Shown: positions 35,537-45,206, numbered from the stretch's first letter. The stretch is DNA of 64,000 nt from Nocardia miyunensis NBRC 108239 (GCF_001613065.1 NZ_BDBQ01000083.1:18465-82464), one strand, 5' to 3'. Numbers and translations: made by a program. The notes: generated by a model from the letters alone, not told the origin.

Positions 35537-36991
35537 CTACCGGTGCGGCTGTTCGAAACCGCCGATCTCCAGTTCGAGCAGTTCGGCGAGTCGAAGCGGT
35601 GTGCGGTCCTCGAACATCGGGCCGATGAGTTGTACGCCCACGGGGAGACCCTCGGGGGATCGGCCCGCGGGGATCGCGGTGGCCGGGAGGCCGGGCATGG
35701 TGGCCAGGCCCGGCCAGACGAGTTGATCGGCGAACGGGTATGCGACGCCGTCGATGTCGATCCGGCGGGTGCCCAGGTTGGTATCGCGCTCCTGCGGGAA
35801 CGCGGGAGTCGGGGTGATCGGGCAGAGCACGGCGTCGAATTCGGTGAACAGTTCGCGCCAGCCCTGACGGTGCAGTTCGCGGCGGTTGGCGGCGGCGATC
35901 CAGTCGCGATGGCTGAATACCGCGCCGCGCAATCGCTCCGCGTCCATACTCCGATCATCCGGGGCGAACGTGGCGGCGTGCTCGCGCATCGCGTCGTACG
36001 CCTGGTCGGGGTATCCGGAGGCGAGGTTCGCCAGCAGCAGTTGGGTGTAGAGCGTCCCGGCCTCGGCGAGGTCGGGCAGCAGCGGGCTGTGTCGTTCCAC
36101 CCGGGCACCGGCGGCGACCAGCGCGTCGGCGACACGATCAACCGCGGCTCGCACCGCGGACCCGGTCGGAATGGCCGGGTGGTCCTCCAAGACCAGGACG
36201 CGGAAGTCGCCGAGACGTTCGTGCCGGGCGGGCGGCAGTGCGAGTTGGTATGCGACGCCGAGAGTCAGCGGATCCGGCGCGGCCATCACATCCAGCAGCA
36301 GGGACAGATCGCGGGCGGTGCGCGCCATCGGTCCGACGACCGCGAGATCACGATCCGACGGCAGTGCCGGTGCGGGCGGCGGGACGTGCCCGCGAGCCGT
36401 GGCGAGCCCGAAAGTCGGCTTGTGCGAATAGATTCCGCAGAAATGCGCGGGGACGCGCAGTGATCCGGCGATATCCGAGCCGATGGACAACGCGCCGAAT
36501 CCGGCGGCCAGCGCCGCCGCCGATCCGCCCGACGAGCCACCCGGCGTGCGCCCGAGATCCCACGGATTGCTGGTGGTGCCGTAGATCTCGTTGAAGCTCT
36601 GCAGATCCGCCAGCATGAACGGCACATTGGTCTTGCCCAGGATCACCGCGCCCGCGGCCTTGACCCGGGCCACCTGCACCGCGTCCTCCCCGGGCCGGAA
36701 ATCCGCGAACTGCGGCATGCCCCAGGTCGTGGGCAGTCCGGCGATGTTGTAGGACTCCTTGACCGTCACCGGAATACCGAGCAGCGGCCGATCCTCACCC
36801 CGGGCGCGCGCCCGATCGGCCTCGCGTGCCGCATCCCGTGCCCGATCGAAGTCGGGCACGCAGATCGCGTTGATCTCCTTGTCGTCCCGCTCGATCCGAG
36901 CGATCGCCTCGTCGGTCAGTTCCACCGAGGTCACCTCACCGGCGCGCAGCGCGACGATGAGTTCTTCAGCCGTCCGGAAGCTCCATTCCAC
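35537..36991 (-). CDS. Amidase signature family protein
   Basis: 484 residues from GTG 36991 (VEWSFRTAEELI is the usual family opening; the longer upstream frame is not homologous). Catalytic Lys in GIPVTVKESYNIAG, Ser-Ser-Lys triad completed by TPGGSSGGSAAALAAGF, then SLRVPAHFCGIYSHKP. The C-terminal PFADQLVWPGLATMPGLPAT and PVGVQLIGPMFEDRT are canonical. An aliphatic or aryl amidase of unknown substrate. It is 82 bp downstream of the SGNH hydrolase gene's 3' end on the same strand and might share its message. Confidence 0.92.
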   Translation of the reverse strand: MEWSFRTAEELIVALRAGEVTSVELTDEAIARIERDDKEINAICVPDFDRARDAAREADRARARGEDRPLLGIPVTVKESYNIAGLPTTWGMPQFADFRPGEDAVQVARVKAAGAVILGKTNVPFMLADLQSFNEIYGTTSNPWDLGRTPGGSSGGSAAALAAGFGALSIGSDIAGSLRVPAHFCGIYSHKPTFGLATARGHVPPPAPALPSDRDLAVVGPMARTARDLSLLLDVMAAPDPLTLGVAYQLALPPARHERLGDFRVLVLEDHPAIPTGSAVRAAVDRVADALVAAGARVERHSPLLPDLAEAGTLYTQLLLANLASGYPDQAYDAMREHAATFAPDDRSMDAERLRGAVFSHRDWIAAANRRELHRQGWRELFTEFDAVLCPITPTPAFPQERDTNLGTRRIDIDGVAYPFADQLVWPGLATMPGLPATAIPAGRSPEGLPVGVQLIGPMFEDRTPLRLAELLELEIGGFEQPHR

Positions 36992-37073
36992 CGAATCGAG
37001 CGTACCTGTCTGCGGTAGCCGCACAACCGGATAACGCGATGTCGGAACGACTGTGAGCCGGGTCGGGTGCGCG

Positions 37074-37853
37074 TCAGCGATCGACCGGCCGCAGTTCCGG
37101 ACGTTTGGCCGTGCGGCCGCCACCGGTGGACGTGCCGCGCAGGCGTCGCCACAGCCAGGGGCGGACCGTGGCCGCTACCCAGGTGAGTTCGCCGAAAATC
37201 GCACCGGCGCGGTGGTTTTCGGTGTTCGGCGGGGGTGTGGACCAGCTGTCGTCCGTGCCGTCGAGGCCGACGGCTTGCGCGGCGGCCAGGGCGAAGCGGT
37301 TGTGGCCTTCAGCGGAGCCGTGTAATCGGTCGGGGCTCCACATGCGCAGGTCGGCCATCGAGGGTGCGGCGAAGAGGTCGACCAGGCGAAGATCATACCT
37401 ATTGGCGCACAAGCGAATTCGGTCGTTGATCAGATCCATGCGGGGGCCGATCAGGCGGGCGGCGAGCGGGACGATGCGGCGGGCGTCCGGGAACGTGGTG
37501 GTGACGACCGTCGCACCGCTGGCACTGAGCTTCGCGTACAGCTCCTCCATGACGTCCAGCGCCGCGCCGAAATCGCTGCCGGGCGCGGTCACATCGTTCA
37601 TGCCCGCGCAGAAGCCGACCAGATCCGGCTGCATGGCCAGTGCCGCGTCGAGCTGTTCGTCGCGAACCTCGGCGACGCGGCGGCCCCGGACCGCGAGGTT
37701 GGCGTACCCGATATCGGGATTGTCCCGCGCCAGCCGCTCGGCGAAACGGTCGGCCCAGCCGCGCACACCGGTGTCGTCGTCACCGTCCCACAAACCTTCG
37801 GTCTGGCTGTCTCCCATGGCGACGAACCGTTCGAATCGTGGTGCGGGTGACAT
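37074..37853 (-). CDS. SGNH/GDSL hydrolase
   Basis: 259 residues. Block I FVAMGDSQTEGLWDGD (Ser nucleophile, GDS), block II YANLAVRGRRVAEV, block III FCAGMNDVTAP and block V WSPDRLHGSAEGHNRFA (Asp-x-x-His). No signal peptide, so probably a cytosolic esterase. The Arg/Trp-rich C-terminus (RPWLWRRLRG) may touch membranes. Confidence 0.92.
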   Translation of the reverse strand: MSPAPRFERFVAMGDSQTEGLWDGDDDTGVRGWADRFAERLARDNPDIGYANLAVRGRRVAEVRDEQLDAALAMQPDLVGFCAGMNDVTAPGSDFGAALDVMEELYAKLSASGATVVTTTFPDARRIVPLAARLIGPRMDLINDRIRLCANRYDLRLVDLFAAPSMADLRMWSPDRLHGSAEGHNRFALAAAQAVGLDGTDDSWSTPPPNTENHRAGAIFGELTWVAATVRPWLWRRLRGTSTGGGRTAKRPELRPVDR

Positions 37854-38299
37854 CGAGGCAGACCTCCGGAAGTGAAGAGGGCGGTGTGGCAGCGATCGGC
37901 TGCCGGATCAACACGCTACATCCAGCGTCTGCACGCCTTGCGCGGCCCGCCCGCAGCTCTGACCGGTTCGGTCCTACGAGATCAGGGTGCGCGCCGTCGA
38001 GGGCTCGGCGCATTCTGGCCTGAACCCGGAGCTGGTCGATGCGGAAGGGCGAGCGAACCTGTTGAGTCGGGACCGGTTTCCGCGCTGCCTTCGAGCGGCG
38101 GTGAGGCGGTCTGGAGGTGCTGATCGAGGGCGAGGCTGTCGCCGCGATTCCGGAACAGTGGCCGGGAGGCATCGTCGGTGGGTCTGCGAGGCGAAATCGT
38201 CTCGCGCCGTTGGGATGTGCGCTCCTCGGTCGAGGCGGTGCATGCGGATGCAAGGTGGGTGCAAGGGCGGCGCAATCAGTGCTGGGCATCGTCGCTGGC
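37854..38299. other. Intergenic region between divergent genes
   Basis: 446 bp of high-GC sequence between the SGNH hydrolase and the TetX-like monooxygenase genes, which point away from each other. It should contain both promoters. Open frames through it are extensions of the downstream frame or shadows; no gene recognised. Confidence 0.45.
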
Positions 38300-39430
38300 A
38301 TGACAACTTCAGTGACGATCATCGGTGCGGGCCTCGGCGGGCTGACGCTGGCGCGGGTGCTGCATATACATGGAATCTCGGCCACGGTGTACGAGGCCGA
38401 GGCGTCGGCGGCGGCGCGGGGGCAGGGCGGGATGCTCGACATCCACGACTACAACGGGCAGATCGCGGTGCGGGACGCGGGCCTGATGGCGGAGTTCGAA
38501 GGACTGATCCTGGACGGCCGCCAGGCGATGCGGTTCCTCGACCGGGACGGGAACCTCCTGTTCGAGAAGGGCGACGACGGTTCGGGCGGACGGCCCGAGG
38601 TGCAGCGCGGGGAACTGCGGCAGATTCTGCTCGACTCGCTGCCCGAGGGCACTGTGCGGTGGGGACACAAGGTCAAGGAGGTTCGTGCGCTCGGCGGCGG
38701 GCGGCACGAGGTGAGCTTCGCCGATGGCAGCACCGTCGTCACGGACCTGCTGGTCGGCGCGGACGGCGCCTGGTCGAAGGTTCGCCCGCTGCTGTCGGAC
38801 GCCACACCGGAGTACACCGGCGAGTCGTGCGTCGACACCTATCTGTTCGACGCCGACGAGCGGCATCCCGCCGCCGCGAACGCCGTTGGCGGGGGGTCGA
38901 TGATCGCGTCCACGCCGGGCAGGCAGATCTTCGCGCACCGGGAGAAGGGCTCGACCCTGCATGGCTATGTGATGTTCGAAGAGCCGCTGGATTGGTTCGA
39001 CGCCATCGATTTCACCGATCCCGCCGCGGCCACCGCCCGGATCGCGCGCGAATTCGATGGCTGGGCAACGGAACTCACCGCACTGATCACCGACAGCGAC
39101 ACCGCGCCGGTCCTGCGCCCCCTCTACACGCTGCCGATCGGGCACCGCTGGGATCGGGTGCCGGGCGTGACCCTGATCGGCGACGCCGCCCACCTGACCG
39201 CGCCGAACGGCGAAGGCGCGAACCTGGCGATGCTCGACGCCGCCGAACTCGGCCGGTCCCTCGCCGTGCACCCGGACGACCCCGAGGCCGCCCTCACCGA
39301 ATACGAGCAGGCCATGTTCCCCCGCAGCGAAGCCGCCGCCGACGAGCCCGTCATCCTCGAGAGCCTCTTCGGCGGCGAAATCCCCGACGCCCTGACCGAC
39401 GTCTTCGCCCGGCACGAGCGGGCTTCCTGA
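38300..39430 (+). CDS. FAD-dependent monooxygenase (TetX-like)
   Basis: 376 residues from ATG 38300 (the frame extends further upstream but homology begins here). FAD motifs: TIIGAGLGGLTLARVL at residues 6-21, a RGELRQILLDSLPE segment with the ribityl-binding Arg, VGADGAWSKVR and VTLIGDAAHLTAPNGEGANLA. The GGMLDIHDYNGQ segment resembles TetX-type hydroxylases. It could hydroxylate an aromatic or polyketide, giving resistance or catabolic function; substrate unknown. Confidence 0.9.
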   Translation: MTTSVTIIGAGLGGLTLARVLHIHGISATVYEAEASAAARGQGGMLDIHDYNGQIAVRDAGLMAEFEGLILDGRQAMRFLDRDGNLLFEKGDDGSGGRPEVQRGELRQILLDSLPEGTVRWGHKVKEVRALGGGRHEVSFADGSTVVTDLLVGADGAWSKVRPLLSDATPEYTGESCVDTYLFDADERHPAAANAVGGGSMIASTPGRQIFAHREKGSTLHGYVMFEEPLDWFDAIDFTDPAAATARIAREFDGWATELTALITDSDTAPVLRPLYTLPIGHRWDRVPGVTLIGDAAHLTAPNGEGANLAMLDAAELGRSLAVHPDDPEAALTEYEQAMFPRSEAAADEPVILESLFGGEIPDALTDVFARHERAS

Positions 39431-39578
39431 GTCGAGGGTGCCGCGCCCGGGCCTGCGGACCGCGCCCACCGGATCATCGTGCGAGGCACCGCACCCCGGA
39501 TGCTCGGGATCGCATTCGCGGTGCTGGGTTGGGTGGGCGGAGCCTCGCGTCGGGAGTTGCGATGGGTTCGATGAATTC

Positions 39579-39618
39579 CCTCATGTGAGCCATATCAGTT
39601 GGCGATATGAGCATGAGG
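39579..39618. terminator. Hairpin downstream of the TetX-like gene
   Basis: CCTCATG (39579-39585) pairs with CATGAGG (39612-39618) and inside it CATATC (39591-39596) with GATATG (39604-39609). It lies between two plus-strand genes, 150 bp after the first stop. Terminator or operator. Confidence 0.45.
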
Positions 39619-39685
39619 ACAGCGGGATGACGGAGTTTTCCTGCAATTTTGCGGGTGTGGGGGTTGTAGGTCGTTGACTGAGGGC

Positions 39686-40315
39686 ATGAGTGAGACGACC
39701 GGTTCCGGATCCGGAGTTCCCGAATCGCCCGCGCGGGTGTGCGTTCGCCTGATCGGCCGACTCGCCCGCCCGGTACGTGCCGGTGTGAGCAAGATCGTCT
39801 GGAACACCCCCGCGGCCCGCCGGGCGCCGCAGACGATCGCGCTCTCCAGCGATGCCTTCGGCGAAGGCGGGGCGATGCCGCGGCGATTCGCGGGACACGG
39901 TGTCGGAGAGAACATCTCGCCGCCGTTGCGGTGGTCGGGTGTGCCCGCCGACGCGGCGGAACTGGTCCTCGTCATCGAGGATCCCGACGTGCCGCTGCCG
40001 CGGCCGATCGTCCACGGATTGTTCACCGGAATCAGTGCGCGGACATCCGAAATAGCCACGGGTGCATTGAATCTCGATACCGCGACCACGACCGGCGACC
40101 CGATCCGATCCGGCGTCGCAGCGTTCGACCGCCGCGGCTACGCCGGACCTCGGCCGATCCCCGGACACGGCCCGCACCGCTATGTCTTCCAGTTGTTCGC
40201 CCTGGACCGGCCCAGCGGACTCGGCGAGAACTCGACTCGCACCGACGCGGTGGCCGCCCTCGACGGGCACGTGATCGCACGAGGAATGCTCACCGGCACC
40301 TACGAACGTCGCTGA
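39686..40315 (+). CDS. YbhB/YbcL (PEBP) family protein
   Basis: 209 residues from ATG 39686 (TTG 39674 is an alternative). The Raf-kinase-inhibitor-like core is present: IALSSDAFGEGGAMPRRFAG, GENISPPLRWSGVPADA, LVIEDPDVPLPRPIVHGLF and GPHRYVFQLFALD. The DPD and GPHRY motifs form the anion/phospholipid-binding pocket of the family. A 45-residue basic N-terminal extension is not part of the domain. Cellular role in bacteria is unknown. Confidence 0.9.
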   Translation: MSETTGSGSGVPESPARVCVRLIGRLARPVRAGVSKIVWNTPAARRAPQTIALSSDAFGEGGAMPRRFAGHGVGENISPPLRWSGVPADAAELVLVIEDPDVPLPRPIVHGLFTGISARTSEIATGALNLDTATTTGDPIRSGVAAFDRRGYAGPRPIPGHGPHRYVFQLFALDRPSGLGENSTRTDAVAALDGHVIARGMLTGTYERR

Positions 40316-40438
40316 TCCCGCACGCTCCGTCCACGCATGCGATGATCGGGTGGCCGGTTCGCCCTGCCGCGAGTTCGTCTGTGCCGCAACCCCGCGTCGG
40401 TGCCCAGCGGCCAACGGCTTGTCGATCCAGGAGTGAGC

Positions 40439-40690
40439 ATGTCCAATGTGGTGACCGTCGACCTGCACCCGATCTTCCGCAACGATCGCGATATCGATAA
40501 TGCGGTGCGCTCGGCCATCTTTCGCGCTGCCGGGCAGCAGGCCACGCTGGTGGAGATCATCCCGGGAAAGGGCGGAGGGACGCTGAAGAAGCGAGTCCTG
40601 GCCCTGCTCCGGCAGCCTCACATGCGCAAGCTCTACCGGAAGGTCGAGGCCGATCCGCGAAACGAGGGCCGCGTCCTGGTCCACCTGTGA
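40439..40690 (+). CDS. Smr domain protein
   Basis: 83 residues, ATG 40439 with CCAGGAG upstream. VTVDLHPIFRNDRDIDNAVR holds the Smr DLH motif, and VEIIPGKGGGTLKKRVLALL the G-x-G-x-G/T-L segment. Smr domains bind or nick nucleic acid; stand-alone copies are common. The family's usual TGxG is GKGG here. The following gene's frame starts close to or overlaps its stop. Confidence 0.85.
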   Translation: MSNVVTVDLHPIFRNDRDIDNAVRSAIFRAAGQQATLVEIIPGKGGGTLKKRVLALLRQPHMRKLYRKVEADPRNEGRVLVHL

Positions 40691-40755
40691 ACCGCCTGCA
40701 AGTCGCCGACCGATCCCCGATGTGCTCGGTGGACCCAGTCGGTAGATTTCCCAGC

Positions 40756-41250
40756 GTGATACTCACCATGGACACGTATCAGCGGTTCGCCGACTTCACG
40801 AAGTCCGGTGCGCAGTACCCGAGCAAGGCTCCGTCCGATGTCGTATACGGCCTGGCTGCGCTGGCGGGTGAGTACGACGTCGAGGCGAGCTATGTCCGAT
40901 ATACGTCGCAAGGCCGGGAAACCACGTGGTTCGGGCTGTGGCTCGTCCCGCCCGGATTGATCCACGTGTCGGCCACCTACAACGAACCGAACTGGACCGC
41001 GAACCGCGAGAGCAACGGGGGATCTCGCCCGCCGTCGGCCTTCACCAGCTGGTACCGCCGGGTCGGGGATGTCAAGGCGATCGGCATCAACTCCATCGAG
41101 GGCGTTGCCGACGGCCCGGGGAAACAAGTCGTGCTGCACGGTCAGGCCACCCTCGAACTGGTGGGCGTCCCGCAGAAGCTGACGATCACGTTCGGCGAAC
41201 CCGGTTCGGGCGGTTCCGAATTGCTCGCGAAACTCCGCGACCACCTGTAA
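40756..41250 (+). CDS. Hypothetical protein, possibly leaderless
   Basis: 164 residues from GTG 40756. A TAGATT -10 hexamer ends 7 bases before that GTG with no ribosome binding site, the arrangement of leaderless messages common in actinobacteria; ATG 40768 and GTG 40687 are alternatives. The protein is soluble, with TYQRFADFTKSGAQYPSKAP, WFGLWLVPPGLIHVSATYNEPNW and a C-terminal helix ELLAKLRDHL. I do not recognise a family. Confidence 0.65.
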   Translation: MILTMDTYQRFADFTKSGAQYPSKAPSDVVYGLAALAGEYDVEASYVRYTSQGRETTWFGLWLVPPGLIHVSATYNEPNWTANRESNGGSRPPSAFTSWYRRVGDVKAIGINSIEGVADGPGKQVVLHGQATLELVGVPQKLTITFGEPGSGGSELLAKLRDHL

Positions 41251-41278
41251 TCCGTTCTGCGGTCGGCGTTTACATCGG

Positions 41279-42604
41279 TCAACTCGCGGCGGAAGCGATT
41301 CCGGAGTGCGGCGGTGGGAGGGGTGGCAGTTCGAGGTTGTCGCGGAAGGTTGCGCCGAGGTAGTCGCGGCCGACGATGCCGCGCGTGCGGAGTTCGGGTA
41401 GTAGTCCGTTGAGCAGGAAGTCGCGGGTGCGCGGATCATCGAGGCCGCCGAGGCCGATGAGGTCGAGGACTCCTGCGGTGTAGCGCTCTTCGATGGCGTC
41501 GGCCAGTTGTTCCGGGGTGCCCGCGGCGGCCCAGTGTCCGGTGTCCTTGGCCGCGATGATCAACTCCCGCAGCGTTTTTCCCGATCTGGCGTATCCGTTG
41601 AAGATCTCCACCCGGCCGCGCCGCCGGTGCACCGAAGCTACCTCGGGCAGCAATCGTTCGGGAATCGGCTTGTCCAGTGGCAGTTCCGACAGGTCTACCG
41701 CGCCTCCGAGCATATCGGCCAGGGTGCGGCGCCCCGCCTCGAAGTCGGTGGCCTCCTCGCGTTCTCGGACCAGGCGCAGTGCCTCGGACTCGGTCGCGCC
41801 GTATGTCGCGTGCAGCGACCCGAAGATCAGCGGCAGCCCGTCGGGGCGGCCCAATTCCGCTGCGCGCGTGCGGATTCGCTTGGCATAGCTCAGCGCATCG
41901 TCCAGCGTCGACAGTGAGGTGAACACCACCTCGGCGTAGCGCGCGCCGAGTTCCACGCCGCCGTCGGACTGCCCGGCCTGGAACTGCACCGGGCGACGTT
42001 GCGGCAGCGGCGGGATATTCAGCGGTCCACGGACGGTGAAGTGCTGTCCGGCATAGTCGATCGGCCGCACCCGTGTCGCATCGAGGACCGCGCCACCGCG
42101 CCCGTCCGGGGTCAGCGCATCCGGACCCCAGCTGTCGAACAGCGCGTTGACCACCTCGATCGACTCCGCCGCCCGCGCGTAGCGTTCCTCGGGGCTCGGC
42201 AGTTCCGCGTCGCCGTAGTTCTCCTCGCCCACCGAGGACGTCACCGCATTCCACGCCGCACGACCGTTGCTGATGTGATCCAGCGTCCCGAACAGCCGCG
42301 CCAGGTTGTACGGGTGATGGAAGGTGGTGGTCACCGTCGCGATCAGGCCGAGATGTTCGGTGACCGCGCTCAACGCGGACAGCACGATCAGCGGCTCCTG
42401 CGCCCCGATCGCGCCCTGGGATCCGAAACTGAGCAGGTCCGCCGCGAACAGTGCGTCGAACCGGTGCTGCTCAGCGAGTTCGGCGGTGGTCAGCAGATCG
42501 GTGAGCGTCGAGTTTCCCGGGTCGATCGCCGCCGCATAGACTTTCGGCGATCCGCTCACTCCGGTCACGATTTTCAACGGCCGCCGCCGATCGTTCCTTG
42601 CCAT
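41279..42604 (-). CDS. NtaA/DmoA family FMN-dependent monooxygenase
   Basis: 441 residues. Bacterial luciferase-like TIM barrel of the nitrilotriacetate/dimethylsulfide/alkanesulfonate group: LFAADLLSFG early, ATVTTTFHHPYNLARLFGTL, RAAWNAVTSSV-ENYG, EVVNALFDSW, YAGQHFTVRGPLNIP and PVQFQAGQSDGG. It uses FMNH2 supplied by a separate reductase to oxidise an organosulfur, amine or ether compound. No reductase gene adjoins it. Confidence 0.92.
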   Translation of the reverse strand: MARNDRRRPLKIVTGVSGSPKVYAAAIDPGNSTLTDLLTTAELAEQHRFDALFAADLLSFGSQGAIGAQEPLIVLSALSAVTEHLGLIATVTTTFHHPYNLARLFGTLDHISNGRAAWNAVTSSVGEENYGDAELPSPEERYARAAESIEVVNALFDSWGPDALTPDGRGGAVLDATRVRPIDYAGQHFTVRGPLNIPPLPQRRPVQFQAGQSDGGVELGARYAEVVFTSLSTLDDALSYAKRIRTRAAELGRPDGLPLIFGSLHATYGATESEALRLVREREEATDFEAGRRTLADMLGGAVDLSELPLDKPIPERLLPEVASVHRRRGRVEIFNGYARSGKTLRELIIAAKDTGHWAAAGTPEQLADAIEERYTAGVLDLIGLGGLDDPRTRDFLLNGLLPELRTRGIVGRDYLGATFRDNLELPPLPPPHSGIASAAS

Positions 42605-43122
42605 ACCCGACGCTAATCACCGATGCCCGCACCATCCACGGGTTGCGCTCAGCGAGATCCTTTCCCGCCGTGGGCGATCGCGCTGTCAAGCACCTCGGCC
42701 GTCGCCCGATCGCAGCCGCTCGAGGGCGCGCTCGGAGTCGCTGCCCGGTTCCGCCCGGTAGACCGAGCTCAGCGCCGTGGCCGGGGTTTCCAGGCGTCGA
42801 CGTCCAGGGCGATCGGGGCGATCGGGGCCGGGACGACGATGGTGGACGGCAGTGCTGAAGGCCACGATGCGGTCTGCCGCGTCCTTCATCTTGCGTTGGA
42901 GCTGGCCGCCCGCGTCGACGAGTCGTTGCGCGCCGCCCGATGGGGAATGCCCCGGACAGGTGTACCGGTACGGGCGGATCCGAGGATCCGCGCCGCAGCC
43001 CCCCGCCGAAGTCTGACGCTGAGCCGGAGTCACCACATGCTCGGGCGGTCGCGATAGTCACACGGCAGCGATCGCTCGAGTGGGGGCGAGCGCTCACACC
43101 CGTCCGGCCTCCGAAAAGCAAG
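42605..43122. other. Intergenic region without a recognised gene
   Basis: 518 bp of very GC-rich sequence between two minus-strand genes. It should hold the promoter of the NtaA-type gene near 42620-42700. No open frame has family features. Confidence 0.45.
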
Positions 43123-43146
43123 AAACCCGCGCCATTGCGCGGGTTT
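43123..43146 (-). terminator. Intrinsic terminator of the cold-shock gene
   Basis: AAACCCGCGC-CATT-GCGCGGGTTT, 10-bp perfect arms. On the minus strand it lies 15 bases after the csp stop and runs into TTTCTTGCTTTT, a good U-tract. Confidence 0.92.
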
Positions 43147-43161
43147 CCTATATCGCCGACT

Positions 43162-43365
43162 CTAGATCGCGCGGACCTGCTGGGCCTGCGGCCCCTTCTG
43201 TCCCTGGCCGATCTCGAACTCGACGCGCTGGCCCTCGTCGAGGGACTTGAACCCGCCCCCGGAAATCTCGGAGTAGTGGACGAAAACGTCGGGGCCGCCA
43301 CCGTCTTGCGCGATGAACCCGAAGCCCTTTTCGCCGTTAAACCACTTCACACTGCCTTGCGTCAT
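43162..43365 (-). CDS. cspA: Cold-shock protein
   Basis: 67 residues, a complete cold-shock domain: GSVKWFNGEKGFGFIAQDGG (RNP1), DVFVHYSEI (RNP2) and VEFEIGQGQKGPQAQQV. These small beta-barrels bind single-stranded RNA and DNA as RNA chaperones. It has its own terminator and stands alone. The long A/T-richer leader upstream (43366-43440) fits the long 5' UTR of csp genes. Confidence 0.96.
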   Translation of the reverse strand: MTQGSVKWFNGEKGFGFIAQDGGGPDVFVHYSEISGGGFKSLDEGQRVEFEIGQGQKGPQAQQVRAI

Positions 43366-43725
43366 TGCTTTTCTTGTTACTTCCTGTAGTGAGTCGAGCG
43401 ATCAGTTCAAAAACCCGTACTCATCCACAAGCATGCCACATTCCGGAACCGCCTCCCGGATAGGTGCCCAAGCACACACCGACTCCGCAAGGCGCGATAC
43501 GGCACCGTCCCGACGGAGTATGCGACCTCACCGGCCGGAACCTGGACTCTGTTCGCAGCCGTATCCAGGAGAAGGGTGGGAAGAGAAGTACCCGGCCGCA
43601 GTTGCCCTTGTTTCGTGTGCCCCCGGCAGGAGTTGAACCTGTGGCCTGCGCTTCAGGCGATGGTTACGGGCTGCGGCACCACTCCGTTGTCGCGGATTAT
43701 CGCGTGAGAAGGATTGCCCCCGTTG
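43366..43725. other. Intergenic region with a tRNA 3'-end-like remnant at 43617-43640
   Basis: 360 bp. On the minus strand 43617-43640 reads AGGTTCAACTCCTGCCGGGG followed by GCAC, which looks like a T-arm plus 3' acceptor strand of a tRNA. No matching 5' acceptor strand, D-arm or 7-base anticodon loop is found upstream, so no complete tRNA exists. Such pieces are typical of attachment-site remnants. The rest holds no gene. Confidence 0.4.
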
Positions 43726-45171
43726 TCAGAACGGGTATTGCGCGATATCGGCCTGCACGGTCACCCACTGCACGTTGCAGAAGGTCTCCAGGTTGACCGA
43801 CGAGCCGAAATGGCCGCCCGCGCCCGATGCCTTCGCGCCGCCGAACGGTGCCACCGCTTCGTCGTCGACCGTCTGGTCGTTGATGTGCACTGCGCCGGAG
43901 GTGATGCGATCTGCCAGTTGCAGGGCGTGGAAGGGGTCGGCCGTGAGGATCGACACCGAGAGGCCGTACTCGGAGGAGTTGATGATGTCGATGGCCTCCT
44001 CGACGGACTCGTAACCGACCACCGGGGCGACCGGGCCGAAGATCTCCTGGGAGAACGCCGGGGCGTCCAGTGGCACGTCCGTCAGGACGGTGGGCCGATA
44101 GAACAGGCCGTCGTGAGTTCCGCCGGCGAGCAGGGTCGCGCCGGCGGCGACGGTCTCCCGGACGATCTCGTGCACCCGGGCGCACTGGTTCGCATCGATG
44201 AGCGGGCCGAGGACGTTGGCCGGGTCGACCGGGTCGCCGACCGCGAGAGCGTTCGCCTTGTCCGCCAGTTTGGCGGCGTACTCGCCGACCTTGTTCTTCG
44301 CCACGAGGTGGCGGCCGGTGGTCATGCAGATCTGGCCCTGGTGCAGGAAGGAGCCCCACGCACCCGAGGAGACGGCCGCGTCGATATCGGCATCGGGCAG
44401 CACCAGCAGCGCGTTGTTGCCGCCGAGTTCGAGATGCACCTTCTTGAGCAGCGGGCCCGTCGCCGCTCCGATCCGGCGACCGGCCAGGGTCGAGCCCGTG
44501 AACGAGATGCACGGCACACCGGGGTGTTCGACCAGCGCCGCGCCGACCTCCGCGCCGGCGGGCAGGACGTGCAGCAGCCCCTCGGGAAGCCCCGCCTCGG
44601 CGAACAATTCGGCGAACACCAGGCCGCCGGAGATCGCGGTGCGCGGGTCCGGCTTCAGGATGACCGCGTTGCCCAGCGCCAGCGCGGGCGCGACCGACCG
44701 CATGGCCAGAATGGCGGGAAAGTTGAACGGGCTGATCACGCCCACGATCCCGACCGGCACATGCCGGCCCAGGGACAACCGCGGCTTGTACGAGCGCAAC
44801 AGTTGTCCGTAGGGCTGGGATGCCAGTGCCGCGGCCTCGGTCAATTCGGAGATCACCAGGCCGGTCTCGAAGGCGGCCTTTCCCTGCCCGGAACCCGATT
44901 CGGGCACCAGCCATCCGCTCAGCCGCGCGGGGTCGCGCGCAAGCAGCGCGGCGGCCTCGGACATGACCGCGGCGCGCTCGGTGTAGGGCAGGGCCGCCCA
45001 GCCCGGCTGCGCCGCGCGGGCCGACGCCACCGCCTTCTCCAGGTCATGGGTGTCGGCCTGGCCGATGGTGGCGATGATCTCCCCGGTTGCCGGGGCCTCG
45101 ACGGTGCGGGTGCCACCCCCGCCGGTGACGAAGCCTGCGCTGTAGATCTTCTCGTGCCAGATGGTGCTCAC
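43726..45171 (-). CDS. Aldehyde dehydrogenase, vanillin/benzaldehyde type
   Basis: 481 residues from GTG 45171. NAD(P)-dependent ALDH: VGVISPFNFPAILAMRSVAP, catalytic Glu in HLELGGNNALLV, catalytic Cys in SFLHQGQICMTTGRHLV, and EIFGPVAPVVGY. The Q-I-C-M-T-x-R/H context and the HINDQTVDDEAVAPFGG C-terminal motif are those of vanillin and benzaldehyde dehydrogenases. It would oxidise an aromatic aldehyde to the acid. It is 35 bp downstream of the carotenoid-oxygenase-family gene on the same strand, so its substrate is probably that enzyme's product. Confidence 0.88.
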   Translation of the reverse strand: MSTIWHEKIYSAGFVTGGGGTRTVEAPATGEIIATIGQADTHDLEKAVASARAAQPGWAALPYTERAAVMSEAAALLARDPARLSGWLVPESGSGQGKAAFETGLVISELTEAAALASQPYGQLLRSYKPRLSLGRHVPVGIVGVISPFNFPAILAMRSVAPALALGNAVILKPDPRTAISGGLVFAELFAEAGLPEGLLHVLPAGAEVGAALVEHPGVPCISFTGSTLAGRRIGAATGPLLKKVHLELGGNNALLVLPDADIDAAVSSGAWGSFLHQGQICMTTGRHLVAKNKVGEYAAKLADKANALAVGDPVDPANVLGPLIDANQCARVHEIVRETVAAGATLLAGGTHDGLFYRPTVLTDVPLDAPAFSQEIFGPVAPVVGYESVEEAIDIINSSEYGLSVSILTADPFHALQLADRITSGAVHINDQTVDDEAVAPFGGAKASGAGGHFGSSVNLETFCNVQWVTVQADIAQYPF

Positions 45172-45206
45172 GTGGTACTTCTCTTCTGCTTTCGGTGCGA
45201 TGCGGG

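Noticed and set aside
43600..43700. Complete tRNA gene on the minus strand
   Set aside because: Only the T-arm and 3' acceptor look right; no pairing 5' acceptor, D-arm or anticodon loop with T33.
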